Position numbers and translations under genes: made by a program
Origin: Tieghemiomyces parasiticus
Taxonomy: Eukaryota > Kickxellomycota > Dimargaritomycetes > Dimargaritales > Dimargaritaceae
Assembly (NCBI GenBank): GCA_027575765.1
Contig: JANBPT010000915.1
Coordinates: 1 to 19,271 of the forward strand
Reading direction: 5' to 3'
Length of the DNA: 19,271 nt
Part shown: positions 1 through 10,000 of the stretch, one piece after another
Layout of the letters: the number at the start of each line of letters is the position of its first letter
How positions within the stretch are numbered: position 1 is the first letter of the stretch
The notes under the pieces: generated by a model
What the model saw: the letters and a program-made list of their open reading frames with translations, nothing else
What the model was told of the DNA's origin: nothing
Databases searched by the model: none

Positions 1-667
1 GTTGAATGGACGATGGGGGTATCCACAACGATGGCATATACTAAAGCAAAATCGCCACCATCCAGTAAATGGCGGCGATCGAGATATGAGTGAGCGGATA
101 TACCCGGCATATGATGCTGATGACTATTCTAAACTATCGCGCACCTGATAACACCATTAGCGTTTCATTGCGCAGGAGAGGAGACAACGGGCGAAGCGCC
201 AGAGTCAAGATGTGGCGAGCCGTTCAGCCAGCTTCCCTTTGAGGAGATGATGTGCTACCATGTACTACTCTAGCATAGCCTTTAATGGAAACCGTCCATG
301 GATACACGATAACTCCCTAGAGCTAGCATGAGCTGACACCTTTCACAACGAATGCTGATCGGGCATTGGCAGCCTCCGTTACATTAACGGTTGTTTTTGG
401 TTGGCCTTTCCCATTGCCACTGAGCTCCGTCCATTTAGAGACTACAGATGAAACGCCCCGGTCGTACATGGCTCATTTGGAGCGGGGAGTTCGTCTTATT
501 TACCCCCCTCTCCATCCCTATCGTATCGGATCATTCTTCATCGCTACCGATTACTCGACAAAGCTTTTAGGTGATCGGCTTGTTGTCCGGTGGTATGGCC
601 GCTTTAATTGTTTCCCACTGGAATTGCAGCAGCCCCCCCTCCCGCCTGTATTTCGTACTTGCAAATT
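1..667. other. Non-coding stretch at left edge
   Basis: I see no supportable gene here. The only long open frame (366-674, plus) begins with TTG, shows no recognisable motif, and runs into the TATA-like box of the next gene, so it is treated as chance. No tRNA-like T-loop, inverted repeat or transposon end was noticed. Confidence 0.5.
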
Positions 668-674
668 TATATAG
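668..674 (+). promoter_or_regulatory. TATA-like box of the left secreted-protein gene
   Basis: TATATAG lies 198 nt before the ATG at 872. A pyrimidine-rich leader follows. The arrangement resembles that of the paralogous gene at 2696, whose TATATAAA lies 185 nt before its ATG. An ATG at 701 sits where transcription would be expected to start, so it may not be in the mRNA. This is inferred from motif and position only. Confidence 0.4.
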
Positions 675-871
675 CCCAGTGTGCTTGGCCGCGAGAGTAG
701 ATGTCCATCATCCGCCTGCTTTATCCATATAGCCTAACCTGCACACCTGGTATACCGTTCTAAGCTTTTAACATCGTTGCACTAGCGAAACAATACCGCC
801 TTCCCTTATCGGCTTATCCAGCCCCATCCTCGTACCTTTCGTCATTCGTACCACTCCGTCCGCCTCCCACA

Positions 872-1316
872 ATGAAGTTCACCAGTCAATTTATCGTCGC
901 CCTGTTGGCAATCAGCTATGTGGCTGCCCGCCCAACCGTATCTGACGGCGGGTCCAGCTCTACCTCTAAAGACACCGCTTTGCCGTCTAACTCGGCTGGC
1001 GAGGGGGTGCTGACAGGGGAAGCACTTGACACGCTTATCCAGGAGGTGGCGGCAAGCTGCCCCGCGTAATTTGACCAGTCAACTACCTTGGCGGAGACGG
1101 ATGGCGAACGGCCCAAAAAGTATTACGACTAAACCCCCTGTCCCGTAGGAGGTGTCGATTAAAACCGACCTTTAATGCGGGCAGGTATACTGCCTTATGT
1201 ACAGCAACTTAAAAAGCTGCAAGGACGACTACAAACTTGTCTGCAAGGTGAATGCGAAAATGTATCCCTGGCTGGAACCCTTGATCTTAAGGTTCTGTAA
1301 TCCACCAACCATATAA
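872..1316 (+). CDS. Small secreted protein, left paralogue; probably two exons, possibly a decaying copy
   Basis: The uninterrupted frame 872-1069 gives 65 residues. It begins with MKFT, a hydrophobic stretch and a likely signal-peptidase site after residue 19 (VAA/R), as in the neighbour at 2696. That frame stops at TAA 1067, but a second segment in another frame, ending at TAA 1314, clearly matches the C-terminus of the neighbour: VCKVNAKMYPWLEPL here against ACKIQETYYPWVADL there. A GTAATT donor at 1066 and a TACAG acceptor ending at 1204 would remove 139 nt and join the two in frame, giving 101 residues (exons 872-1065 and 1205-1316). The intron length fits others in the window. An alternative in-frame join (donor GTGGCG at 1046, acceptor GCAG ending at 1184) keeps more of the alignment but has a poor donor. 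The third possibility is a pseudogene with a premature stop and frameshift. The function is unknown. The secreted location is inferred from the N-terminus. Confidence 0.5.
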
Positions 1317-2510
1317 GGTCCGGTCTTCCTCGGTAAACCGTTGGATTGAATATTACCTTGGGGGTAAACGGTAACTCCAGTAACTGATGTGGTGGCGTGA
1401 ATAACTGCCTATTCATATTCCCTTATGCCTACACCGACTAGTGTATAGCTACAGGCGGTCTGGGGGTTCTCTCAAATGCATTGAATTCGTCGGTTAAGTT
1501 TGCTCAGTTCCTCCGACAATGCGACACTAGGCCATGACAGCTAGTAACCGTTGAATCCTTGCATTGTATTACGGTGTTAGTTATGGAGGACAGCTGTTTT
1601 GAGTATCAACCATTATACAGGGACTGTATCTATCCCCTCTCCACGATCCCCCCTTCGATTTAGGTTCTTGTGGTAGATGTGGAGGCTGAGTTAAAATATA
1701 CCATCGGCTAGATATAATAAAAATAAAATACCGTGACTAAGGTGACTAATCGAAGGGAGAGGTCATAGACGGAACAAAGGATATAATAGGGGAAATGCAA
1801 TGGCCTCGAAGGGAAGAAGTGCCGGAGGCCAAAAGAGAGAGACACTTCAAATCCCACTAGGCAAAGCCCACCACTGCCATTCGCCACTTGATGAGCCCAG
1901 GTCAACTCCGGGACCTTCACGGTTGACCATCCGATAACCACTCATGGCGCAGGTCTTTCGGCAGAGTCAACCTGTTTTGACCAACTTCGCATGTGAGATG
2001 GGGGGGGGGAGGGAGGGGATGAGAGAGCGGCGGTATGGATAGGGAGGAGGAATAGGGACAACTATGGTGGGAGAGGCATACCGTGATATCGAGGTGGGAG
2101 GGGGGAGGAGTTTCCACCAATACGTGGTCCCAAGTATTTTTTGACGTGGCCCAAAGAGTCCGTACGACCAAGTCTTCCTCACTCCTATTCGAGATGACGA
2201 GGTTGCACGATGAACGTTCCATTTCAACGAAGGGCGAGGACAAAAGACCGCCGTCGCGAGGCACAGGCAGGCGTGAACTTTAACCGAGCCTTCTACCAAA
2301 GACCACGCCTCCCTACTAGGGCACTTTTTTTTTATATGCGCTGGCACGTAAGAGTAAACTCACTTACCGGCTTGAGGTCGTAGTCACACAGACCAAGTAC
2401 GAGCGGCACGAATACCATCCGGTCTCGTCTGGGTTGTTCAGCCTTATTTCCAGCCGACTATGCAAAGGCAACGTAGCTGTTGTTATTTTAGAGCTCCTAG
2501 GGGCGATTTC
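1317..2510. other. Intergenic stretch with a purine-rich tract
   Basis: No gene is supported. Overlapping minus-strand frames between 1708 and 2347 are created by a G-rich, purine-biased plus strand (about 1995-2110), which yields proline- and serine-rich translations. An AATAAAAATAAAA cluster near 1717-1729 could be a poly(A) signal for the left gene, but it is about 400 nt beyond the inferred stop. Confidence 0.4.
1999..2112. repeat. Low-complexity purine-rich tract with a poly-G run
   Basis: The plus strand is almost entirely G and A over much of this span. It includes a run of ten G at 2000-2009 followed by GGGA-type repeats, and further G/A blocks near 2040-2055 and 2093-2110. Such tracts can form G-quadruplex or triplex structures, but nothing shows that here. 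Confidence 0.6.
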
Positions 2511-2518
2511 TATATAAA
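2511..2518 (+). promoter_or_regulatory. TATA box of the right secreted-protein gene
   Basis: TATATAAA lies 185 nt before the ATG at 2696. There is no ATG between the two, so the assigned start codon is the first one a scanning ribosome would meet. The leader is pyrimidine-rich and ends in CACC before the ATG, a good eukaryotic start context. Confidence 0.65.
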
Positions 2519-2695
2519 CCACCAGGTACACCACCTGTTGATATCCCCCATCCCTCACTTGAACCTTAACTAGTGTTTTTTTGGTAACCTTTCATTCTTC
2601 CAACGATCCATTAGTCCCTTTACACGCCTCTCCCCCGATAGACCAACCCCTTACTTCACCTTTCTCTCGTCAACTAAAGCACCCAGCCTGCCACC

Positions 2696-3175
2696 ATGAA
2701 GTTCACTTACCCCATCGTCGTTGCCCTGCTGGCTCTAGGCTACGTTTCCGCCCAGTCGGGCTTGTCCAGTGACGGAGCCCCCGGCTCTGTTGCCAACGCA
2801 CCCCAGAAGGCCTGTATTAGTCACCAGGAGCTGATTAACGAAGCTGATACATTGATTGAGGAGTACGCGCTACTGTCTGACGACGAGAAAACCGAAGCCA
2901 TGCAGAAGCTCGGGGGGACATGCCCCCCGACCGGTAGCGGTTCGACTGGCGTTTCTATTCCTGAGCGTAGGGCACCCAACGGATGTAGCGTTGGAACGGT
3001 TGTGGCGGCAACGGTCCTGACAGGCCTCCAGTGCGCAGTACTGTACTGGCTCTTGAGTTTCCCCGTCGCCAACACCTGTGTCAGGGAGCCGACGTCGGTC
3101 GCGTGTAAGATTCAGGAGACCTACTACCCCTGGGTAGCCGACCTAGTGAAGGAGTATTACGCCCGTAATCACTGA
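2696..3175 (+). CDS. Small secreted cysteine-containing protein, right paralogue
   Basis: A single-exon frame of 159 residues. Residues 1-19 form a typical secretion signal (MKFT, hydrophobic core, VSA/Q). The mature part has six cysteines (about residues 40, 76, 97, 113, 128 and 137), an acidic helical-looking stretch at 43-72, a Gly/Ser-rich linker at 79-86, an Arg-Arg pair at 91-92 that could be a Kex2-type cleavage site, and a hydrophobic segment at about 99-123. The last 25 residues match the C-terminal part of the left gene (872-1316), and the signal peptides match as well, so the two are tandem duplicates. The ATG context is CACCATG, with a TATA box upstream and AATAAA 67 nt after the stop. 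I do not recognise the family. A secreted effector, cell-wall or surface protein is possible but not shown. The hydrophobic segment could be membrane-spanning or the core of a folded domain. Confidence 0.75.
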   Translation: MKFTYPIVVALLALGYVSAQSGLSSDGAPGSVANAPQKACISHQELINEADTLIEEYALLSDDEKTEAMQKLGGTCPPTGSGSTGVSIPERRAPNGCSVGTVVAATVLTGLQCAVLYWLLSFPVANTCVREPTSVACKIQETYYPWVADLVKEYYARNH

Positions 3176-3241
3176 TATCCATCCTGGGGTGGAATGATTG
3201 TCCCATCACGATCCTCTTCTATGATCGGCTGATATCCTTAA

Positions 3242-3247
3242 AATAAA
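3242..3247 (+). terminator. Poly(A) signal of the right secreted-protein gene
   Basis: A canonical AATAAA begins 67 nt after the stop codon of the gene ending at 3175, on the same strand, at a normal distance for a fungal 3' UTR. Confidence 0.5.
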
Positions 3248-4506
3248 TGCCAACTAGATCATATTTAACATCGCCGATTTCCGCGCTGCCGAGACCACCA
3301 TAAAATTAGAGTGTGATCCTTCCTGGACACCCGTTGGGCATGATATTATTTACTGGGCGCCAAACAAAGATTATGCAACGGAGCTTAGAGGCCCCAGGAC
3401 TTGGTGTGGTAGGTAGTGTAACAGAGGCGCACCCCAGGACGCCCCTTTGACCAAGGGAGCCGCCTCTCTTTATGAATCCGTCTTCCCGATAGAATCATTT
3501 AACTTCCATCACGGATTATTCCTGCCCTTTGGGAAATAAGAAGGTGGTGGATTTCCAATTTTGGAAGCGAACTCGACTCGTTCTTTGGTCCTCCTCCTCT
3601 TCAGGGAGAAATGGCCCCGGAACCAAGCGCCTCAAGATACAGCAAACGGTTTCGCGTCATCACTCGAACCACACCTATTTAAAGACGACGAATCGCCCAT
3701 AAATGTAGAGTCGTTAAGTGTGTAATAAATACTGTCCCTTTATTCCGTTCGCCAGCGACCCTCCCTCAGACCTTCTTCTAGTTGCTCCCCTACTCGGAAC
3801 ACGCACCCCGTCATAGTAGGAACCGTGGATTGATCGGTAAACAATAAATATAAGAAGATAACGATAACTTAATTAAGATGTTCTTTAGCCGGCTGGACTA
3901 GGTCATGAGTCGTAGGTGGCAATGTATAAGGTGATGGGGGGGCGAATGGTGTTCGCCTGGGTTGCAAGTCAACAAACGGAAAATTGAAACGTTTAGATGA
4001 ATTGGGGTAAGGTTATAGAAAGGTTTAGCTGGTGGAGAGTGTGGTTTGAAATGCAAGGTAGACGAAAGGCAAAGTAAAATGTTAAGGATTTGGTGCTGGT
4101 AGCGGCGGGGATGATGATTCTGGCGGCTTGTTGCTACACTGGAAACATTGGTGGTATGGTTATAAGGTGAAAGGTGACAGGGAGGCTGCCGCTAGGCGCT
4201 TCTTGGTTACCACAGTTATTAGACTGCCGACACATTTACCAAGGGTTATAATTAGATAATACATTCGCGGTGATCTGAACACTGCCGAATGGTACATTCG
4301 CATTCATGAACTATACTTTACACCTAATATATTAATTATATAATACTGATAACCAAGGACACAGCAACGCCGATCGGCCACTGGTCGGTGGGTTATCCAC
4401 GTAGATAGGCCTCCACCTTTGCCTTTCAACTATAAAAAAACAGCGAGCAGATGCGCTAGGTGGCACTTTTTTTTTGCTTTGTTTACAACGTACCCTTTTC
4501 TTCACT
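3248..4506. other. AT-richer intergenic stretch between convergent genes
   Basis: No open frame above about 60 codons lies wholly inside this span on either strand, and no RNA gene was recognised. It holds the 3' ends of the convergent secreted-protein gene and acyl-CoA oxidase gene. AT-rich patches occur near 3840-3880 and 4320-4345. Confidence 0.55.
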
Positions 4507-6826
4507 TTACAGCTTGGAGGCGCGGGTCACCTTAGTTTCCTCACTGACCACCACCTCGCCACGGTTGTCGTACTCGTTGTACCGTTCCCAGTCCACCGCG
4601 AGCGGGGCCCCGATTAAGGCCTCGGGGATACCGAAGGCGTCAATAACGTGCAAGATCTGGGGGGCCAGGGCCGCAACGCTCTGGCGGACGCGATCGCCGA
4701 CGGTGCGGCCGACGGCGGGGGTAAGGTAGCCCTTGCTGAGGTACCAGGCCAGGTCCGTCTCGATAAGGGTCAGGCCGAACAGGTAGCACATGTCGTGGAG
4801 GATCTCGCCCAGCCCGCCCTTCGGCGTACGCTGCTGCTCCTCGACCGCCTTGACGAATTGCTCCAGGGCCACCAGCTCACCGAAGGCACGGGACAGGGCC
4901 TGGATCAGGTCGGACTCCTCGTGCATCCAGACGTCAAACAAGGTCTGGCCGGCCTTCATTTTGCGCTGGAGGTTACCGCCCAATTCGGCCACGAGGTCAC
5001 CGAGACGCAGGCGCTGGTAGTCGACGAACGTGGCCAGGTTGTCCAAGTCCCAGGTGGCCGGGGAGGTGGTCTGGGTAGGACGGGCGAGCTGGACGCGGCC
5101 CTTCTGGACATCCGAGAGAAGCTCCTTGGCCACCTTCTGCATGAGCACCGAGTTGTCGCCCTCGGCGGTGATACCGGCGTGACCAAAGCCAATGACGGAG
5201 GAAAGACGTGAGCAACGGAGGTAACCCTGCCCACCACAGCGCTCACGGCAGATGGTACCCACACGCTCCACATGCCAGGTGACCAGGGGCTTCATGACAC
5301 AGGTGAGGCGGACCACTTCAGTGGGGTCGGACATGGGGTTCATCCACACCCGCTTGACGTGGTTGAGACCGAAATTGAGGGCCACCACGCGGGTGACGAG
5401 CGGGATGAGGGCGCGTTGCTGCAACTGGTAGCTGAGAATCGGGGCGTCCGACTTGCCCGTGGGACCCACCGTGTGGCGAGTCGCCGCGTAGCGGAGTGCA
5501 ATGGTGAGCGCCACTTTGGCCGCCGCCAGGGTCATAGCTGCGATGCAGATGCGGCCGCTCAGCAGCTGGTCGGCTACCCGGATGAACCGGTTACGCCGGC
5601 CGGCGATCTTGGAGGAGAACTGGCCGTTGGGTGCCACGTCCGAATGGCGGTTGAGGAGGTTGACCCGGGGCACGCGCACGTGGTCGAAGGCCAACAGGGC
5701 GTTATCTACGCCATCCAGGTCCTGCTTGCGGCCCATGTCCCGGATGGTCACGCCCGGGTATACACTGCCATCTTGGTAGCGAATCGGCACCAGGAAGGCG
5801 TGGATGCCCTCTTCCTTTCCGTTGACGTTGGTCTGTGCGAACACAATGCAGTATTTGGCGTGTATCGCGCCATTGGTGATCCAGAATTTCTGGCTCTTGG
5901 TCGTGGGGCTGTGGATGACGAACTCCTGCGTTTGGGCGTCGTAGACGGCGGTCGTCTCCATCTCGATGGCGTTGTTACCGTAGCCCAGTTCGGTGAGGCC
6001 GAAGCAGCCAGTGGAGTCCAGCGTATCTACTTCAGGGATGAGGTAACGGTGGCGCTCGGTACCCAGCTTGATGAGCGTACCGCCGAACTGATGGTATAGT
6101 CATTGGTGGGCAAAGTTGCGGAGCAGGTTCGGTTAATGGTTGGCTTGACGGATGGTATCCTGAGACTAAAGTCAGTGGCGGACGGAACACCGGGTGGCCA
6201 TCAATACTAATAGCAGTGTTTACACTTACCAGGTTATAGTTGACGGTCATCTTGGTTGCCGTGCCGCCATCGATGATGCCCACAATTTCGTGAGCTTCAT
6301 GAGAAAAGGATGGGATGTATGTACCAGAGACAACAGTGGCATGGTTAACACAACTGAATAGGGCCAAGGCACTATGATCGGGAAGCGTAGGCCCTTGAGT
6401 CTATCGTGCGAATAACTGTTCCCCGCCGGACACCCTGTCAGTCAGGTGCGCCATGCTTACTCGCCCTCTCTCTCTCTCTCCCTCTCTCTACCAGTATACG
6501 ACTAGTAGACACTTACCGGCAAAGATATTCAGAGGGTTGCGCTCAAAGTCGAGCACTGAAATGAAGCCGGCCTGGCCAATAGCGCGAAGGCGGCGGAAGG
6601 CGAGGTCGCGCTCCTCGGCCAGCGGGATATCGTAGCGCGGGGCATACAGTTCATAGTGGTCCACCATGAACTGTTTCAGACGGCGACGGTTCTCGCGGTT
6701 ATCGGGCTCGAGCACGGCATTGAGGGCGTCCGGGTCGAAGGTGGCTTTCGGGCGCTGCTCGGCCGTCACGCTGTAAGCCGAAGCGGACGGGCGCTGGTTG
6801 AATTCCTGAAGCGGTACTTTGGTCAT
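4507..6826 (-). CDS. Peroxisomal acyl-CoA oxidase (three exons)
   Basis: Exons are 6826-6517, 6294-6230 and 6087-4507, joined at GTAAGT donors and AG acceptors with matching phases, giving 651 residues, the usual family length. The enzyme oxidises acyl-CoA to trans-2-enoyl-CoA with FAD and passes electrons to oxygen, forming H2O2; this is the first step of peroxisomal beta-oxidation. The N-terminal acyl-CoA oxidase domain spans exons 1-2. The FAD-binding middle domain carries [13 protein letters not shown] at about 151-163 and a KFWITNGA segment at about 192-199. CGGQGYL follows at about 409-415, then [11 protein letters not shown], whose Glu (about 434) aligns with the catalytic base known as Glu421 in rat ACOX. 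The last three residues are SKL, a canonical PTS1 peroxisomal targeting signal. ATG 6826 begins a typical N-terminus. Which acyl chain lengths are used cannot be read from the sequence. Open frames on the opposite strand are shadows. Confidence 0.95.
6464..6489. repeat. (CT)n microsatellite in the first acyl-CoA oxidase intron
   Basis: Almost pure CT dinucleotides on the plus strand, so GA on the coding strand. It lies inside the intron removed between 6516 and 6295, about 27 nt from the donor. Confidence 0.8.
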
Positions 6827-7052
6827 GACTGGAGAAGAAGGCGGAGGCGGCGGCGATAAGACAGGTGAAAAAGAGCAATGGGGTTGGAGCCTAAAAACTC
6901 AAGCGCAGGAAAGGTGGAATTGCAGTGAAAGTAGATGGGGTAATGGGATGTGGCCTGGGGACTATTGAGTGGCCAGTACTAGAGACTTGCAGGGTGGGTA
7001 TAATCGAGCATGGAACAAGAGTCGCAGAGGGTGACGGTGCAGGGGGGTACAA

Positions 7053-7058
7053 CTTATA
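7053..7058 (-). promoter_or_regulatory. Possible TATA box of the acyl-CoA oxidase gene
   Basis: TATAAG on the minus strand lies 227 nt before ATG 6826. If transcription starts shortly after it, the leader would contain an ATG at 7011 opening a 10-codon upstream ORF (stop near 6981). A weaker TATA-like element (ATTATA) near 7000 would avoid that. This is motif evidence only. Confidence 0.35.
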
Positions 7059-10000
7059 GCCCCGACGACCAGCAAGTTTCATGCGCCGGGGAGGTCGGGC
7101 CCTCTGTCATGGCCGGGGCAGTAGAGGGCTCCGGAACCACCATGTAAGGGGTCAGCGGATTTGGACCAGTCGGCACATGTTTTGTGATGAAAAGAGGGGA
7201 CTGGCGTGTGACTACACTTCGTTGGTTGGCGAAGCCCGGTCTAAATGCCATGTGAAAATAGGGCTACCAAGGGCAGGGGAAAAGGACCCAAAGATTGGCT
7301 GGCTTCGAGCTGAGCTGCTAGACCTAAGCGGAGTTTTTTTTTTCAACCTTCCCCCCTTTAAGTAGTCAATCACAGGAACCGGAGCGCCTCCCCGCAGGCA
7401 TATATTAGACACTGGTAAGGACTTAGCCTGACTGCCCTACACAGCCCTTACCGGAATTCCCCTATCACGCGTCAAATTGGTGTACGCTACGGGATTACAG
7501 CCACGTCGTAAGGTGCCAAGGGGCTAAGGTTGATTGTCTTGACGGGAACCCGCAACGTGAATAACGGCATTGCCCATGTATGGCATGTCGCCACGGTTAA
7601 GGTCAGCTATGGTGCATCCCGTTCTACGACGAAAACGTCAAACTAGCTGAACCACGCCGTTTCGATGCCCTATTCTCCACCGCCTCCTTTCTCCTAGACC
7701 ACCCGACCGACCTCCTTTTCATCGTCTGGTAAACCTCCTGGAGGGGTTCTACGGCCTCCTGGGACTATACGTACCTGTGGGGGAATTCTGATACGTGTAA
7801 CCCCCCTCCATCAACCCACTGGCCTACCAACTCTCTAAAGCGTGGCCTTGGGTGTGATCCACCTGGCCTAGTACACCGAAGCATGTGCTATACACACCGA
7901 CTGCCATTCGCACCTCAAAAGGTCTCAGGCCCGCGACCCCCATAACCAGGCTCAAGCCTAATAGCCATGATAAGCCGTACGCCGAATATCCTAAGGTCTA
8001 CCAGAGGGCATGGCCGGTTTCGCGCTTGACTGTCCGCTAATTTCCAAGCTTTTTACCAATTGATTGTGGAGCATAACGACTGATCGCAAACTACCGGACA
8101 GTCCGTAACGCAAGTAGACGCGGAGACCTCGGCCCGTATTTCATTTTCGACCCGCCCGTCTGTTCTCACTATTTATTTTTAATTGGTAACAATTAAACTA
8201 ATACTCTGTGGTAGACTGTTCGTTAAATGTGAAAAATATCATTTTTACCGTGGCTCTCTCACTAATAGACCCTCCCTCAGTCTTCACTTCGTCTGCCCCC
8301 CCTCAGGCCGCACATCCCCTTCCGGTGCGACCAACTAAACACTAAAGATGGTTGACCTTGTTATGATTAGATGGGGTGTCATTGGCATTTTAAGGTTCCG
8401 TACTGTGGTAGAGCAGGGGTGTGTCGGATTCTGTGGCTGCCGCTCCGCCTCTTGACTAGGCCGGTCTATACGAACTCTACAGGGCAGATAGTCTATCATT
8501 ATAGGCCCACTTGTGCGACGCCGTGCCACGTCGGTTTTCCGTCATTCCGTCCATCGCGGCACTCGGCAGGATGGGGTCGGCTGACAACCACAGTCAACAA
8601 AGCGGATATCGACAAAGGCCGTGTAACTTCGGTCGGCATCTACTAAAGGAGGGGGGCGGGCTGTGTACCACCCAATCCCGATCGAGCTATCATTCAACGC
8701 CGCCGCCACCGCCGACCTCTTATATCCAAGGTCAGGGCGTCCTGTAGGTATATCGGCTCTGCCACGGTTTCAACTACCTAGCGGGACGTGAAATTTCTCG
8801 TGGCGTGGGGCGTATCATGGACGCGAAGCATGCAGGTTCACTCTTTGGTTTTATTCCTACGGAAATCGTACTCGTACCCTTCGCTTGTAAGCCATTTTCG
8901 GATACAAAGACAGGAATCCACATCATGTTTCCATTTACCCCTATCGCTTGTGGGTCCAGCCGAATACACTCTGCCCTATGAACGCAGTCCGGCCGTTGGT
9001 AACTCTTCTAGCTTAGTTTGGTAATATGGATGGCCAGGAGGTTTTGGCTCCGAGCCGTATGGCCTTATATTCCTGCCATATACGGATTGCGGTTTGGTGC
9101 GACACGACAGAGGGGAATAAACCCAGCCCCCTCGGTCTCCCTGGTGCTTTCTGCCCCTCACCCCACGGCAGCAATGCTAACCAATCAGCAGCGGGCCCAC
9201 TGTATCGGTCGGCCTTTTCAACGTCAGACAATGGTGATACTGGCTGTTTGGCGCCTCTATATCGACGACCTCCACTGGGTATTACCCGGCCCCTTGGCCA
9301 GCCTCTTAGGGTCATTTTTTGAGCTATCGACCAATTCTCCACCTCCCGACCGACATCGGCTGTTGTACTCGGGGTATGCGATACAAGTGGCCGCCGGTTG
9401 GTGTTGCTCAAATGGCATTCCTGTCCATTGCCGAGTTGCGGTTTAAAACAATCACACAAGTTGGGGTTTCTCCTGAGAATCGCCGTGGTCCCTTAACGAC
9501 GTAAAAAGGCAAGCTGGGCCCGACTCGGATTGTCACAGCCCTAGTACTTCACAAAATCATAACACCCTAGCTTCTGTCATACATCCTTACACCATAGTTA
9601 TAGTATGTTAGAGTCGCTTGTCAGATGACTAGGCTAGAATTCTGAACTGCCCGCCCCATTCTCGTCCACCGCGTCTGGCCAACGCCAGCTATTCAATTAA
9701 GGGAGTGAGAACGGGGTTGGACATGGAGGTACATAAGGTTTAGAGGAAACGGTTCTTTTGCTTGACCTCTTTATTCAGGGCACCAGGGACACTCACTCAT
9801 CGCACCCACTTCCCTGTTTAACCCTTGTCTCGGCATTTCTCTATGCCTCTACTGAGGGGCATAGGACTGTATTGAGGATGTGGGTGATGCGTTCAAAATC
9901 GAGATCACATGATGCATGTATCAACACGCCCCCCTGTCACCTCCTTAACAGGATACCCAACCACCGAACGTCTTCCAGCGGCGCCATACCTGTACCAAAG

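Noticed and set aside
366..674. 102-codon plus-strand frame
   Set aside because: It starts at TTG, has no motif, and ends inside the TATA-like element of the next gene.
1917..2347. Minus-strand frames of 115 and 126 codons
   Set aside because: They overlap each other and are produced by the purine-rich plus-strand tract; the translations are proline- and serine-rich low complexity.
4648..6099. Long plus-strand open frames (187 and 275 codons) opposite the acyl-CoA oxidase
   Set aside because: They are antisense shadows of a GC-rich conserved coding exon, with no domain of their own; the 275-codon frame also crosses the exon 3 boundary.
9013..9459. Overlapping 142- and 148-codon frames on opposite strands
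   Set aside because: Both strands are open together, neither shows a domain, and the RLYIDDLHW stretch is not enough to call a reverse transcriptase YxDD motif without flanking RT motifs.
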